From contig NC_019865.2 of NCBI RefSeq assembly GCF_002234675.1, positions 34,220,112-34,284,111 on the forward strand: a stretch of 64,000 nucleotides of DNA, given 5' to 3'. The notes below the pieces were generated by a model, which saw nothing but the letters and a program-made list of their open reading frames with translations, was not told the DNA's origin and ran no database searches. This DNA comes from Oryzias latipes. Its lineage: Eukaryota > Chordata > Actinopteri > Beloniformes > Adrianichthyidae. Below, piece after piece: positions 8,295 to 18,842 of the stretch. The first letter of the stretch is position 1; every line of letters starts with the position of its first letter. A program made the translations under genes and the position numbers.

Positions 8295-10756
8295 CTGGAG
8301 GGAAGGGAGGGCCACATGTTTACCCAGAACAGGTGTCAGCATTTCTTTGTCTAGTTTTAGAAGCTAAAGCTGAATCTGCGGGACAAGTCAGAATTGAAAA
8401 TGGCTGCTGTGCTCAAACCAAAGCTGAATTTTCTGAATTTTTACATCTCTGTCTGATATATTTGCTATTGTTTGGTTTATAAATTGTATGCTACTTCTGA
8501 AGAACAAACTGTTTGCTGTGTTTGTCATACATAGTGACAACAAATTTCTCAAGAATGCCAAGGTCTGCATCTTCTATGGTAGGTGGGTACAGACTCAGTT
8601 TGCTGAACACTGGGCTTACTTCAGGACAAACTGCCCATGTTTGCCATGCAGTTGTCTTCCCTCTACCTCGAAAGGCTGAGACCACGTCACAGCCTGCAAA
8701 GGCGTGGAAGAAGAGCATGCCACTACATTTCTCTTGGCCAAGGTTCGTGGCCAAGTTGTGAATTGGGAACCAACTAGTGGACTGTCCCTGGCTGAATTCT
8801 ATCCAAAGCATTTGTAAGCCAATATCCCGAAGACTCGCAAAGACACCAACTGCTATGACAAGGATGTCTGTGTCGCATTCCTTGATCAACACAGACTTTG
8901 TCTTCTGTTTGCCTGCATGAACTGCATGTGTGAAAATCCTGGAGTCAGCTTCTTCATGGTTACAAGGATATAGGCTGTCAAAATTGATGGGTTTGTTCGA
9001 CAGTGCCTGATGTCCTTTGGTCACCACTACGATTTTGTCGGGACACATGGATACAATCTTGTCTGCTAGATACTCAAACAGTTCGGTCTTATTGTCACTG
9101 TCTCTGAGGGAGCTCAACCGGATGGGTGGCAGCTTGGTTTTGTCTGTCACTCTATGCCGACTTCATTTACCTCGCTTTGACCTAGTTTCAGCCTTGAGGC
9201 TTGAAGTCTTGTATACATAATAGGTTTGTGGTATTTTATGTAACACACACATATAAATGTGTAATGCTGGGGGAGTTTCGTTGTACCTGAACCTCTCACA
9301 TTTTTTGAGATGAAAGAGTAATTAAACCTGGATGCAAAGTTCTAACTCCTCACCGAGTCTCCACACAGAGCTCGCATCTCTGGACTCTCCCACGAGTCTG
9401 GAAACAAAAGACAGGCCAGCGCCAGGCAGAAACCTGTAGACATACAAAAGAAAAGAGTGGTTTGTCTGTGTCCACACAGACAGTCCTGAGCAAGAGAACA
9501 CAAGAACAATAAAGAGGCTCGAGAGAAAGGTGAAAAGATGTCAGGTAACGCGCAGGAGGCGGTTCACTGCAGAACATGAGACCTAAATGTTTCGTAACCC
9601 TTGTGCTATCCTAGGCACTTTAAAGGCCCGTACACACCGGGACGAATATTCGCCAGGCGTTATTTGCCAGCGTTTTTCGCCACGTTTTTTGTGTTCACAC
9701 CCAGGCGATTTTCGCTGACGATGAGTGGAGTGAACACGCAATTTCATTCCCTGACATTAGATGGCGCTTAATGTAAAACAGAAATACTCCTGTACACAAG
9801 GTGGCGCTGCGCAACTTTACGCTTCTTAAAGTCGCTTTTCACTCAGAAGAAGAGAGCAAGTATTTACACGCTTGTCAGAATCAAACAAAGAAAACATGAA
9901 TATTTCAAGCACCAGTAGCTCCAACTGGTGCTTGGTTCGGGGATATTTTAGAATGTCCGTCATTATTTCTTCGCGGCTGTGTAGACGCTACTTGGCGTCT
10001 ATCTTCTTCGCTGGTATGTGTGCTCAGCAAGGCAGTTTTGTGTTTGAGCGCCCCCAAGTTGTGTTTTACTGTAACTTCAGAAGCTCCAGACACGTGAGCA
10101 AAAGCGCCATTCTCATTGGTCGAGTAGATTTCGACGCGACGCGTCGAAAAAAAAAAAACGAACCCGAGGCGTTTTTATTTTTTGACGCTTTAACGCGTGG
10201 CGTTTTTTCGCGTCGGTGTGCACAATCTCGTTGGTGCCCTTTGTTTAGTCACGAGGCGTTAAACGTCGGCGAAAATCGCCGGCGAAATTCGTCCCGGTGT
10301 GAACAGGCCTTAACATTGGGAGTTGGGTCATCTAGACCCACTAGACCAGAGGTGGGCACTGAGGGCCGCATTCCTGCATGTTTTCCAGCATACCCTGCTC
10401 TGGCATGTTCTAATTGGCTGGACACACCTGAACCAGGTAATCAGCCATGAGTAGGGCAAGACTATCTGGAAATCATGCAGACACACCGGCCCTCGAGGCC
10501 TGGAATTGCTCACCCCTGCACTAGACAGAGCTCTGAACCATTGTTCTTCAATGATTTGTGATCTTCACTGGTGTCCATGGATTACATGAAATCTTTCCAC
10601 AGAACATGTCAATGTAAGGGGGGAGGGTAATCTAAGATGGCACAAGGGTTAAAGCCCTGAGACTGCTCTTTACCACTGTTGTTACTGCTTGCCCAGAATC
10701 CCACCGGGTGTTCCATGTGAAAACACAGCAGCTCAGAGACATCCGCAACACCGTGG

Positions 10757-10795
<39 letters not shown>

Positions 10796-12936
10796 CAATT
10801 TGAAGATTACACAAATGACACAAGAGTCATTTGTGTATTAACCCTTGTGCTATCTTAGATGACCCCCCCCCCTTCCATTGACGTGTTCTCCCTACCATGA
10901 CAAAGGTGGATAAAGGTGGAAAAATTTCATGGAATCCATGGACACCAGTGAAGATCACAAATCATTGAAGAAAAAAGGTTCAGAGCACTGTCTAGTGGGT
11001 CTAGATGACCCAACTCCCAACGTTAAAGTGCCTAGGATAGCACAAGGGTGATGTTGGTCTTTGTTTTGTGTATTTCTCCAACTGATAAAGGGCCATGCTG
11101 CTTACCCTCCCCGTTTCAAAATTCTTTGATAACCATTTTTCACTTTCTCCCGGATCAGGGACGTAACAAAGAGGAAGAGTGCGAAAAGCTTCAGCTAGAG
11201 AACCTTCTGAGGAAAACTGACAAGAAGTAGCAGGAATATTTGCAGGAGGCAGAGACCAAGTCAGTTGGGAGGGATGTCAAAATGTGAGCGACGCTTTGAA
11301 AAAAGATAGAAATGTCTTCATTCCCTCACAGCTGCTCGCTACTGCACTTCTGGGCCAAAGTTCCTCCTTTATCACACTTTTAGCTCTGAGCCTCTGATAT
11401 CACCGATTTGAAGAAAACTGAAACAGTTGATTTACTGATAGTTAATCATCTGTCTAACAGTAATCCTGGCCGATTTGAAGCCAGAGGCAAGGATTTTGGT
11501 GGCACCCCATTGCATCACAGTAAATTTCACAACGAGTGTAAATATGTATATGTGTATATGTATGTATATGTAAATATAATATGTAATAACTTTGTCTCCA
11601 CAATTTTTTTATTTAAATAATGCTATTGCACATTAAAATACGTAACCCTTGTGCTATCCTAGGCACTTTACCATTGGGAGTTGGGTCATCTAGACCCACT
11701 AGACAGTGCTCTGAACCTTTTTTCTTCAATGATTTGTGATCTTCACTGGTGTCCATGGATTCCATGAAATCTTTCCACCTTTATCCACCTTTGTCATGGT
11801 AGGGGGAACACGTCAATGGTCATCTTGACCCCATAGGATAGCACAAGGGTCAACTTGAATTACTAAAAAACTACAACACCACCTCCTCAATCTGACAAAC
11901 CAGCTACGGCAGGTTGCAGCAAAGTCATTTACAACATCTTCCTATGACAACTGTTTTACGACCACATTGTTCACACTTCTGATGTCAAATCCACTTGCAT
12001 TGCAGTAGATTTCAAGTACATTATAGTCAATTACAGGAAGAGTGGCAGAGATTCTCAAAGCAATTCGCAGCTATCTTATCAGTGAAATGAGATAGCCAGT
12101 GAGCTAGGTCTATCCATCGGAGGAGAAGTACTTGATGCTGCTGCATCACTTCATGGTTTTCTGGGCCCATGTGCACGGTTGAATTCTAATCTGACCATTG
12201 ATCCGATCAAAGCATCTTGCCCATGTAACCGCGGCTACTGTTTCACTGTTGTATTGCAGAGGGAAGATGTCGACATGCCTTTATTGCATCTTTTTTTTTT
12301 TCCCTTACAGAAGTGTGAATGTTGGGTGTGCACATTTCCACCTGCTAGCAACCATTTTTTAGGCATATGGACCCCCGTAAAAATGAGGCCCCTGGGCTCT
12401 TCAGGAGCCAGGGTCCTGGGAGCACAGACCTGCCGTCAGCTGCAGCCAGGCACAAATCTTGTAGACGGTGACAGCGCTGCAGAACCTGAAGAGACAGAGA
12501 CAGAGGACGCTGGTCCACACAGCCCATAAAGAAACCCCCACCAGCACTGCAACAGACTGGAAGCACGGCAGAGGGGACAGGCTTGAGACACCCCCTCGGC
12601 AGTCTGGGATTGGCCACTCTGTCTCCATACACACCTGAAAACAAAAGATTTGGGAAGGAGGGGGGGTCATGTGGGCGGCAAGCAGGACATCAAAGAACCT
12701 GTTATGGACATTCTCACCTCAAACAGTCCTATAGTGCCTTTGGGCAGCACGGGGGCTGCCTGGAGAACTGGGGTGTCGGAAGTTCCGATCCAGGACGGCT
12801 GCAGGAGAATGACCACCTGTACAATGGCTAAGCAGAGCGTGCACACGGCCCAGAGCACGCCCACCGCCCTGGCACTGCGCACAAACTCTGTCTGGTAGAG
12901 ACGGGCGAGGTCCATGATTCCGGGACACTGTGACAT
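8136..12936 (-). CDS. LHFPL-family tetraspan membrane protein
   Basis: Four coding exons are read on the minus strand: 12936-12718, 12634-12430, 9433-9354 and 8294-8136. They sum to 663 nt, which gives 220 residues, the normal LHFPL size. LHFPL proteins are four-pass tetraspans; characterised members act as partners of the hair-cell mechanotransduction channel or of GABA-A receptors. Four membrane segments are visible: VGVLWAVCTLCLAIVQVVIL, the SVAVLVGVSLWAVW to CLCLF stretch, YKICAWLQLTAGFCLALACL and WTFILAVLGVLDCSILATLA. Family motifs include LQPSWIG, TVYKICAWLQL, LLFPDSWESPEM and LGNCSVHW. The first extracellular loop has a few more residues than LHFPL3/4/5. I cannot tell which paralogue this is. 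The CDS starts at ATG 12936, just after a splice-acceptor-like TTTTTTTCTCAG, so an untranslated upstream exon is likely. Confidence 0.85.
8491..9150 (-). pseudogene. Transposon-associated ORF fragment with PIN/FEN-like motifs
   Basis: This is a 219-codon open frame on the minus strand. It opens at a GTG rather than an ATG, so it is probably 5'-truncated. Three acidic motifs stand out: HEEADSRIFTHAVHAG, IKECDTDILVIAVG and FHAFAGCDVVSAFRGRGKTT. This set recurs, from memory, in uncharacterised multi-copy fish and cnidarian proteins. The spacing recalls FEN/XPG-type PIN nucleases (E-A, DxD, GCDYxxSIxGIG); that link is my inference. It lies in LHFPL intron 3, same strand as the gene, but is not one of its exons because exons 3 and 4 join without it. 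Confidence 0.5.
9354..9433 (-). CDS. LHFPL-family gene, exon 3
   Basis: This is an 80-nt exon with acceptor TTGTATGTCTACAG and donor GTGAGG. It encodes GFCLALACLLFPDSWESPEM and RALCGDS. It matches the family segment between the third helix and the second extracellular loop (CLVLGCMIFPDGWD-type). Phase 1 in, phase 0 out fits both neighbours. Confidence 0.83.
9624..10309. mobile_element. Harbinger-like non-autonomous element
   Basis: The 686-bp element starts AGGCCCGTACACACCGGGAC and ends GTCCCGGTGTGAACAGGCC, which are imperfect inverted repeats of about 25 bp. It is flanked by TTAA on both sides, so the duplication could be TTAA or TTA/TAA. The GGCC-CACAC ends suggest PIF/Harbinger; a TTAA-specific superfamily such as Kolobok is the alternative. 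Inside are short GCG-rich direct motifs and no transposase. A partial copy lies at 20543-20712. Confidence 0.75.
10347..10518. mobile_element. 172-bp hAT MITE with 8-bp TSD
   Basis: It starts CAGAGGTGGGCACTGAGGGC and ends GGAATTGCTCACCCCTG. CACTAGAC is duplicated at 10339-10346 and 10519-10526. The 8-bp duplication and CAG-GGTGGGC ends define hAT. The interior is largely a fold-back sequence. Confidence 0.9.
10758..10792. repeat. Poly-G tract, about 35 bases
   Basis: An uninterrupted run of about 35 G follows CCGTGGC. Length in such a run is unreliable in most sequencing chemistries. Confidence 0.9.
10838..11050 (-). repeat. piggyBac-like MITE, full copy
   Basis: It starts TTAACCCTTGTGCTATCTTA and ends TAGGATAGCACAAGGGTG, in reverse orientation to the copy at 9595. 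The 3' TTAA is degraded. Confidence 0.9.
11643..11853 (+). repeat. piggyBac-like MITE, full copy
   Basis: It starts TAACCCTTGTGCTATCC and ends AGGATAGCACAAGGGTCAA. The right flank TCAA is a one-base variant of TTAA. This is the third copy of the family inside LHFPL intron 2. Confidence 0.9.
12430..12634 (-). CDS. LHFPL-family gene, exon 2
   Basis: The acceptor TTTTGTTTTCAG lies before 12634 and the donor is GTCTGT after 12430. It encodes VCMETEWPIPDCRGG in the first extracellular loop, the second membrane helix (FQSVAVLVGVSLWAVW to CLCLF), and TVYKICAWLQLTA at the start of helix 3. The C-x9-C pair in the loop matches the conserved loop cysteines of the family. Confidence 0.85.
12718..12936 (-). 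CDS. LHFPL-family gene, first coding exon
   Basis: It encodes MSQCPGIMDLARLYQTEFVR, the first helix and LQPSWIGTSDTPVLQ, ending KGTIGLFE before donor GTGAGA. The ATG at 12936 is preferred because it sits right behind a TTTTTTTCTCAG acceptor and gives the usual 10-12 residues before the LY motif. A second ATG (MDLARLY) at 12915 is possible. Confidence 0.82.
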
Positions 12937-12941
12937 CCCTG

Positions 12942-14280
12942 AGAAAAAAACCATTTTCAGGGTCAGAGAGGACCTTAGCAGAGCACAGGCTTCTTCTGGA
13001 CATCAGAGCTGAATAAAACAATCACTTAATTTAAACATCCGCCGTTCCGGAATCATCAGCAGCTCCAGAAAAAAGCAGAACATTCAGAAATAATCATTCT
13101 AACGTCCAGAAATGTTTGCAGCTCTAGAAACATCTGCAGCTTTGGAAACATTAGATTTTTCATTGCTGAACATCTGCAACAAGAGCAAACGAAAAGCCAC
13201 CAGCAACCTCAGATCTGCTGCTCCAGAAGACGGACATCTGCTACATCAGAATCAAATTTTCCATCAGCTAATGTTGATCACGGTCACGCGCCTGCACACC
13301 TGCTCACCTTACCGCAGAGAAGCACGCAGGGGAAAATCTGAGCCAATCAGCGGCTGATAAACCTCCAAGCGCCAACAGACTGACGTAACGGAGATCAAAA
13401 ACAAGAAATCCAGCGCAGGAGACGCTGTCCATCAGAGGAAGAGGAGGAAGATGAGAGTCTCAGCGCAGATGTTTAAAATGACGATCTAAGGAAGAGGAGC
13501 CGCAGGAGACTCTGCGTGCTCAGCCGTGCCCCCTTTAGGACACCAAAGGAGCTGCAAAACGCAGCAACATTTGGGAAAAGTCATTTCGGCGGAGACCAAA
13601 TTCATCCAGGAGAACTTAAGTGGATCCGTGATCCAGTTCCAGTTGATGACACGAACAGATTGTACAGCACACTGTATGTGTGTCCGGTGTGTGTGTGTGA
13701 GAGAGAGTGCGCGTGCGCGCGTGTGTTTGGGGGGAGGGCTGGACTCTCTGCTCCCCAGTAAGTTGAATGTTAATGTTACATTCTCACAAAATGAGAACAG
13801 TACACTCCTCACATTTCTTGCTGATATTTTTATAACTTTTCATGAGACAACACTTCCGAAATCCTATCTGAAGTCATCTCTGCTCTCTTTTCTATCAGAT
13901 CCATCACCAATCTCATGTCTGTCTCCTTCACCTCTTGTCTGTGTTCTTTTCCACTAAATCATAAGGCCAAGCAAAAATTATTTCATGTTTTAAATAAATT
14001 AAACTTCTTGCTAATGCATGTTTTTTTTTAAATTAAGGATACTATTTAAAAATGACTGACCTGGAATGAACTGGCTTTGCCCTGAACGTCCACCATCAGA
14101 CCAGCCTGTTTCTTTCCTCCATCTGTCCTGATTCTTTTTATCTTCTTGTCTTTCTCTCCATCCTCACAGCTGTTTGATATTAACTTTGTGTTAGGAAGAA
14201 TAGAGTGACTAAACTATTTGTAAGAATTGAAACATTTTTAATTTGAAATTATATTTTTATTGGATATCAGTCAGTGGTAG
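12942..14280 (-). other. 5' flank of the LHFPL gene
   Basis: No second gene is recognised. A CpG-containing segment runs from about 13260 to 13740 and includes a (TG)n/(GCGC) alternating stretch near 13675-13730. It is the likeliest place for untranslated exon(s) and a promoter, but no TATA box or clear first exon could be assigned. Confidence 0.3.
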
Positions 14281-14779
14281 GATAGTGCATCGCAAGCTAG
14301 GCGAGGCAGACCCAGGCGCTGGAACCTGGAACGAAAACACAAGGTGAGTAAGTTGGTAAGTCAAGTTTTAATGATATTCGGGGTTGCTTGAGATCTTGAT
14401 ATGGCTGGAGGCTGGAGAGCAGCGGGTGAAGTTGTTGGAAGTAGCTTGAGGTAGTTATGGCTCGTGGCGAGGCTGGAGGTTCTTGGTGTTCCGAGAGGTT
14501 CTGTGGCTCAGGTAATCCGGTGACTCAGGTGTCCACTCATGGTCAGAATGTCCTGAAGGCGAGGCAATACAAAAGTTAGACGTGAACATGAACACTTGGA
14601 CTAAACTAGACGAGAAACCAGGTTATGCACCATCAGGGGCAACAAACTGGTGATGAATGCTGGTTCTGGATCTCCTTAAGTAGGTTTGGTCAGTGATGAG
14701 GTGAGTGGAAACAGCTGGGAATCATCAGGAGCCAAGCAGAGAGGGGAGGGGGAGGAAAGCTGACAGAGGCACCATGATA
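14281..14779 (-). mobile_element. Solo-LTR-like Ty3/gypsy remnant
   Basis: Read on the minus strand it runs from ATCATGGTGCCTCTGTCAGC to CAGCGCCTGGGTCTGCCTC, including AACCTACTTAAGGAGATCC (promoter-like CTTAA). This is the layout of teleost gypsy LTRs, and its final part resembles GCATCTGGGTCTA in the LTR at 38215. Exact ends and target duplication are unclear. Confidence 0.45.
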
Positions 14780-16934
14780 GATAGAATAGAATCGATTTCT
14801 TTACTGTTGTCAAAGATCTCCAAATGTTCAACTAAAATCCAAAATGTCTTTTAGCCCAAGTGATATTAAAAGCAACAGGCTGTAAACTAAATAGGCATTC
14901 AAAAAAAAAGTTTTTTTTCAAACTTTTAACATAAAAAGAAACAAAACACCATCTAACCCACCATCACATACTTCTCCTTTCTGCCCATAGGAGCAGCTTT
15001 TATCATTGTTTAGTTTTCTTACAGTCAAAGGATAAAAAAATTTCAGTCTTTTGGTACATCTAGTTAAAGAAATTATTTATGTCCATCTGAAACAAAATCA
15101 GTACAAACAAGCTCCTTTATTTTCTCTCCATTATCAGTGATACTGTAAATCCTGCTAAGTACAGCTGCAAGACACTTGTGACCATTTTACTATAGTAGCT
15201 TTAGCCTGAATGTTGTCAAGCTTTTCTTCATTCACATTTTTTCCAGTGTAGAGCTGCTCAAAGAGGCTCTGTGTGCTCTGCTGTTATGGCATGCACAACA
15301 ATGGCCCTTATAGAAAACAACAGACATACAGGAATAGTCTATTTTAAAACCAGCACCTAATTAAAAAGAAACTAATAATTCTAATTATGTTTAATACTGG
15401 AATAATTTTAAGGGGAATAAAGCATGTTTTTGCTGGTCTGCTACAATTTACTCTGCTCTGATTCACTCATACCAGAATTCTGCCAGTCTGCATAGTGCAG
15501 ACGCATACATTTTGTAAACATGGCACCGCAATATGTTGCTCTGTTCAATTCCCTCTGTCTGTAAACCGTAAAAAATATTGAGAAACCTTATAGGTTATAA
15601 AATATTTGATTAATCCTAGTGACAATTCAAGGGCAATTATTCCCAGGTTTACATGACCGATCCTGACACTGTCGTAAAAAATCGACTTTGTTTAATCCAG
15701 AAAAGTCATGAAAAGAGCTGGAAACCCCGCTAGCATTGAGCTATCTAGCATGCTAACACGGGAGAACAATGGTGATAGTTTTTCATGCAACGTCTTACTT
15801 TCTAACATCTTTTTTCACTAGCAGCTACTGGTGGAGCTCCTCATTTGACTGTGCTGGCGACCTCCGGTTACATAAAGTACAAGTTTGATAGCTTACTATA
15901 GTAAAATATTTGAAAAACATGAAAAACTTAGCGGCACATTCTGAACTGCTCTGTTGACGTAAGACTTTGTGTTTTTCGGTAGCCAATGAGCTTCTGGATG
16001 TAGGGATGTCCCGCCTCCCCTCTCCTTGACTGACATGTCACTGTTTTTAAGTGTCGACAGGTTTTAGAATCAAAACCGCAAAAAATGAAAGCGCAACTCA
16101 AAAAGACAATTTCAAAATAAAACTGCAACTCAAAAACAGGATATCAGAAAGGCGAGAAAACAAATCGGCAACTGAGAAATATGATTGTGCTTTGGGTTAT
16201 AGCTTTTGGTTGCAAATTATAGGTTTTGGTTCTCAATTTATGCATTTTGATTCTCAAATTTGAGGTTTTGATGCGCGGTTTTACTGTTTGCAATTCTTTA
16301 GGCACTATATTGACACCATATAAATCAGTGTTTCCTTGATCAAGTCATCTGCTGCACATCTCCAGCTTACAAGTGAATGCCCTGATCTTGTCTGCCAGGT
16401 GGGGGAGGTGTGTGTCTCTGCCTTGAAGCTGAAGATTTAAATAATTCAGCTTTCAAAAATTTTAATGAGAAAGGACAGTTTCATCAGAAACTGATCATCA
16501 TAAAACTTGCTGGCAATGTCATACATATCTTACTCCTCCAAAAACACAGATTTCTTCTCTGAGCTCGAAGACGTGTGACAAACCTTTCCTCAAGAGAGCC
16601 ACCTGGCCCCGCTGTGGAACACAGCTCCCATCACTTCACAAAGTGTGGAGAACAGCCGCATTTTCAGGGTTCTTGTTTTGTACGAAATGCATCAACGTCT
16701 GGGCGGCATTACCGTTCTTCTAAGACGTTAAAACAGCTGTTGACAACAATAATTACATCATCAAATGTCCCGGTTAGAATTAGGTTAATGTAAGTGATGT
16801 AGGGCATGCGGTCCGGTAGCGCGGTTTGTTTATGTTCCGCTGCGAAAAAATTCAGACGTCCAAAAATTAGTCCCCCCCCAACTTCTCAGCCTTGTCCCAC
16901 CAGGTGACTCCCGCCCCCCATGACAGCCTGAGAA
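14780..16934. other. Gene-free AT-rich stretch with decayed repeats
   Basis: It opens with a (TAGAA)n-type tail at 14778-14795, as left by LINE 3' ends. A segment around 16050-16300 contains GAATCAAAACCGC and GCGGTTTT motifs in opposite orientation, possibly an old MITE. No coding sequence was recognised. Confidence 0.35.
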
Positions 16935-17058
16935 CGACTGTGATATATTCTTTCGTTACAGCCACTTCAGCTCCGCACACAAGACAAACAGGTCTGTCCT
17001 TTATTTTCACGAACAGATAATTTGCCTCCCACCTGTCTTGAAAGCTCCTGTTGTCCAT
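16935..17058 (-). pseudogene. hAT transposase N-terminal (BED-type finger) fragment
   Basis: The minus strand reads MDNRSFQDRWEANYLFVKIK followed by DRPVCLVCGAEVAVTKEY. This matches the N-terminus of hAT-Charlie-type and ZBED/GTF2IRD2-like proteins (F-x-W-x2-x-YLF, PVCLVC, AVxKxxN). The histidine half of the finger is lost in a decayed tail, so it is a relic. Confidence 0.6.
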
Positions 17059-17744
17059 CTTTCATTTGGTCTTTTTTGTGGAGGGTGAAATTAATTTGTC
17101 TGATATGACTGGAGCATGGCTTTCAATGACTGTCAACAGAAAAAAATTGCGCTGTCAATGCTCTGGGGTTCAGTGTGTAGTCTGTGGTCAGTGCTCTGAC
17201 CATAGACTATATTGAATTGCATGGCTGTCGTCCTTCAAGAATGTTTTTACTAAGGATGATGCACAAGAAAGCCCAAAAACAGTTTGCTAAAGACAAAATA
17301 GACTGAGGACGTGGATTACTGTAATCATTTGCTGTAGTCTGTTGAGACCAACAGAAACCTACTTGGTTGAGATGGCGTTACACATGCATGGTGTCAAACA
17401 GGTTGACTGCAGTGGGTAAAAATCATCGAGGCTTCTGATAGGAACAACCTTGGATTGCTCAGGGGAGGCACAGAGCTTGCCGTAAATCTTGCTGTCTTTT
17501 AGTGGCTGTACAGTCAAAAACCACCCGCAGCTTCTTTTTCGTCACGGTTCAGTTGGTACTTCAACAGCATTGCCCTTCTCGATGGTGTTCATAAAGCTCC
17601 TGTAGTGTAGTGTAGCTCCTGTATTCAGGAATCTTTACCAAAAATGACTTTTATTCAAGAAGAAGATGGAAACAAATACAGTATCTTGTGGATTTATTCT
17701 GAACCAGATGGACACATGAATTTCTTTTACAACAACAAAAACGG
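17059..17744. other. Stretch with a possible BEL/Pao RT scrap
   Basis: On the minus strand, about 17545 down to 17490, the text KKKLRVVFDCTATKRQ resembles the BEL/Pao RT motif KPxKxRVVFDCxA. It points opposite to the better fragment that follows. Nothing else is recognised. Confidence 0.3.
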
Positions 17745-17945
17745 CAGAAATGGCTGAGGCCCAAAAGAAATTTCATGGCTCAAGATGTCGTCCTCCTTGT
17801 GGACAGTTCTTCCCCATGCAATTTTTGGCTTATGGGGAAAGTGGTGGAAATGATAACTGACTCCATTGGGACGGTGAAAAGAGTAAGGATAAAGACCAGG
17901 ACCAGTCGGCTTAGAGAGGCCTGTGAATAAACTGTGCCTGCTTGA
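17745..17945 (+). pseudogene. BEL/Pao pol C-terminal (DUF5641-like) fragment
   Basis: The plus strand reads QKWLRPKRNFMAQDVVLLVD, SSSPCNFWLMGKVVEM, then TVKRVRIKTRTSRL. This is the small domain closing BEL/Pao polyproteins after the integrase (QxWxxPxRNLxxxDVVL, WPLGRVxE, VRxVxVKT). A short deletion before the expected RPVxKLCLLE end shifts the frame; VNKLCLL-like text is seen just after it. Confidence 0.6.
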
Positions 17946-18629
17946 AGAAGAACTATCTGAAAAGTAAAGACAAAGGAAAGAAGATGTGTATTATGGATAT
18001 TTGAAGTATCTGGCTCACTATGTTTGAGTTTTTAATTGCTTAGTCATCCTGCCAATCAATTAGGGGGCCGAATTATGCTGGAGCCAAATTCACTGTTTAT
18101 ATTTATTATTTACTTAGTTAAAGTTTGAGCTTCCAATTAAATAATGCCACATCACAGAAACTGCGTTGTTAGATTAAAGCCTGACAAAGTTGGAAGCGAC
18201 ATAGTTTTTTGACCATGTGTTTGTGTAATTTTAATTTTTGGAATAAAAAGTTGAATGAAGAACACCTTTACTTGCGTTTCGTATAACAGTTGCTGGACAG
18301 ACTTCAAACGGTGGTACAGGAGAAAGTGCATCTGCTTTATGCCTCCGTGGTGTTTTCTCTGAGAACCAGAAGAAGAAAGAAAAGGGGGGGGGGGGGTTAA
18401 GATGGGGGGGACAAGGGGGGGTAGTCAATAATAATACAGAGTCATAACATAAGAGTGTCATAAGTAAACTGTATGACTTAGTTCTCACATACACACATCA
18501 ACACACACCAATAAATAGTCTGCACACAGCTATTCACAGGTTTTAAGTCTATTCATACATAGTAGACTTATCTCACAGGGCGCACCAACTGAAATTAACT
18601 TATGCACACAGAGAGAGGTTGGTATTGTG
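17946..18629. other. Gene-free stretch with G-rich simple sequence
   Basis: It contains two short G runs at 18384-18420 and a (CACA)n tail at 18490-18510. No gene or complete element was recognised. Confidence 0.35.
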
Positions 18630-18776
18630 GGATACTTGTTTATCACTTTTGTACCTTGATTTAAGGCCCAAAGTGCTTTACAGTCACAGTCCCATGCACA
18701 CACACATTCACACACTGATGGCGGTTCCACTTTCTTACACTGGAACCAACCTCAACCAGCAGGAGCAACATGGACT
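18630..18776 (+). repeat. SINE-like 125-bp repeat, copy 2
   Basis: Nearly identical to 1843-1967 over GATACTTGTTTATCACTTTT, TTTAAGGCCCAAAGTGCTTT and CACTGGAACCAACCTCAAC. Two same-strand copies 17 kb apart show that it is a dispersed repeat and not a host exon. Confidence 0.65.
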
Positions 18777-18842
18777 TCAGTGTCTTGGAACCCCCAGGGC
18801 TAGGCAACAACTTTAAGCTCTCTGTTCTCGCACTTCATGCAG

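Larger units (their letters stand above)
9595..10652 (+). repeat. piggyBac-like MITE split by two other elements
   Basis: MITE sequence occupies 9595-9623, 10310-10346 and 10519-10652. The first break holds a Harbinger-like element at TTAA. The second holds a hAT element with the 8-bp duplication CACTAGAC. Removing both restores the usual MITE layout. It lies in LHFPL intron 2. Confidence 0.88.
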
